From Sporosarcina cascadiensis (GTDB lineage Bacteria > Bacillota > Bacilli > Bacillales_A > Planococcaceae), in the NCBI RefSeq assembly GCF_009650995.1, contig NZ_WHVV01000016.1, positions 1 through 61,695 on the forward strand: a stretch of 61,695 bases of DNA. Direction: 5' to 3'. Position 1 is the stretch's first letter. Each line of letters opens with the position of its first letter. Position numbers and translations under genes: made by a program. The notes below the pieces were generated by a model. That model made no database searches. It had not been told where the DNA came from and was given only the letters and a program-made list of their open reading frames with translations. Shown piece by piece: positions 61,401 to 61,695 of the stretch.

Positions 61401-61695
61401 CAGAACAAAGTTATTGATTCTAGCCGCTTTGGCATTGGTGTTTTGCGGATTGTATTTATTTCAAGGATTGAACGGCAGCTATGATTACGCGCTTCCTCGA
61501 AGAGCGGTCAAAGTGATTGCGATGATTTTGACAGGCGTGGCGGTTGCCTATTCTACGGTCATATTCCAGACGATTACGCATAACCGGATTTTGACGCCAA
61601 GCATAATGGGGCTGGACTCCCTATATATTTTACTTCAAACTGTCCTTATTTTCTTTTTTGGTTCTACCCATTTTGTACTGATTAATCAGCAATTC
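61393..61695 (+). CDS. yclO: Second iron-siderophore permease (YclO-like), partial
   Basis: The first 101 codons of a FecCD-family permease, cut by the window end. It has an N-terminal helix (KLLILAALALVFCGLYLF), then LPRRAVKVIAMILTGVAVAY and HNRILTPSIMGLDSLYILLQ, which match YclO, the partner of YclN. AGGGGGAAGG precedes the ATG inside the yclN 3' end. The ATPase and binding-protein genes presumably follow outside the window. Confidence 0.88.
   Translation, partial: MRNRTKLLILAALALVFCGLYLFQGLNGSYDYALPRRAVKVIAMILTGVAVAYSTVIFQTITHNRILTPSIMGLDSLYILLQTVLIFFFGSTHFVLINQQF

Overview
The window reads as chromosomal DNA of a spore-forming, low-to-mid GC member of the Bacillales, most like the Planococcaceae (Sporosarcina-type). 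The evidence is indirect: sporulation and germination genes (cwlD, gerD, kbaA), the order rhodanese-cwlD-salA-gerD-kbaA followed by rocF-sigW-rsiW-cdaA-cdaR-glmM that Bacillus relatives share, strong Shine-Dalgarno sites with frequent TTG and GTG starts, a T-box and rho-independent terminators. The family-level placement is inference. No phage, plasmid or insertion-sequence genes are seen.

Region 1 (1-20150) begins with a lone DoxX-family membrane protein on the minus strand. A cobalamin riboswitch plus terminator then precedes one long plus-strand operon for anaerobic (cobalt-early) corrin synthesis and B12 uptake: cbiH60, cbiJ, cbiC, cbiD, cbiET, cbiL, cbiF, cbiG, cbiA, sirC, cobA, a CbiY-like nitroreductase, btuR, cobQ, an unassigned SAM methyltransferase, btuC, btuD, btuF and an Fe-S/CbiX fusion. 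Most genes overlap by a few bases. The set runs from uroporphyrinogen III to adenosylcobyric acid. The late genes (cbiB, cobU, cobS, cobC) are not in the window.

Region 2 (20021-22564) is a minus-strand ECF sigma / DUF4179 anti-sigma / YrhK locus bracketed by two almost identical 90-bp palindromic repeats. Region 3 (22618-28180) holds DUF3889, a hypothetical protein, a rhodanese, cwlD, salA, gerD, kbaA and a gene that looks like a decayed NodB-fold deacetylase where pdaB usually sits. Region 4 (28331-29387) is a tRNA cluster (Asn, Thr, Glu, Tyr, Gln) with repeat-rich spacer DNA between Glu and Tyr.

Region 5 (29472-42688) is rich in nucleotide second messengers. It has a PAS-PAS-GGDEF-EAL protein next to arginase, sigW-rsiW with an autoregulatory sigma-W promoter, cdaA-cdaR-glmM (c-di-AMP and cell wall), and two converging signalling pairs: an HPt-REC-GGDEF-REC protein with a CheY-like REC, facing a membrane histidine kinase with a REC. 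The glmS gene, which commonly follows glmM, is absent here.

Region 6 (42855-59049) contains small housekeeping and accessory genes: ytoQ, ywbE, DUF1801, a YbjQ-like protein, putP, a YhdH/YhfP oxidoreductase, a MerR/TipAS regulator, an opine-dehydrogenase-family enzyme, an alpha/beta hydrolase, an SLH protein, a MalY/PatB lyase, a METTL25-like methyltransferase, an NfsA-type reductase, guaD and hflX. Between them lie a 5'-truncated T-box with a 13-codon gene remnant and several short arrays with a 21-22 bp period.

Region 7 (59341-61695) has a Met-rich lipoprotein and then a Fur-box-flanked promoter driving yclN and the start of yclO (iron-siderophore import), cut by the window end.

The most unusual items are the 21-bp-period arrays, the T-box relic, the hairpin-rich repeats in the tRNA spacer, the paired palindromic repeats around the ECF locus, and the inactive-looking deacetylase at the pdaB position.
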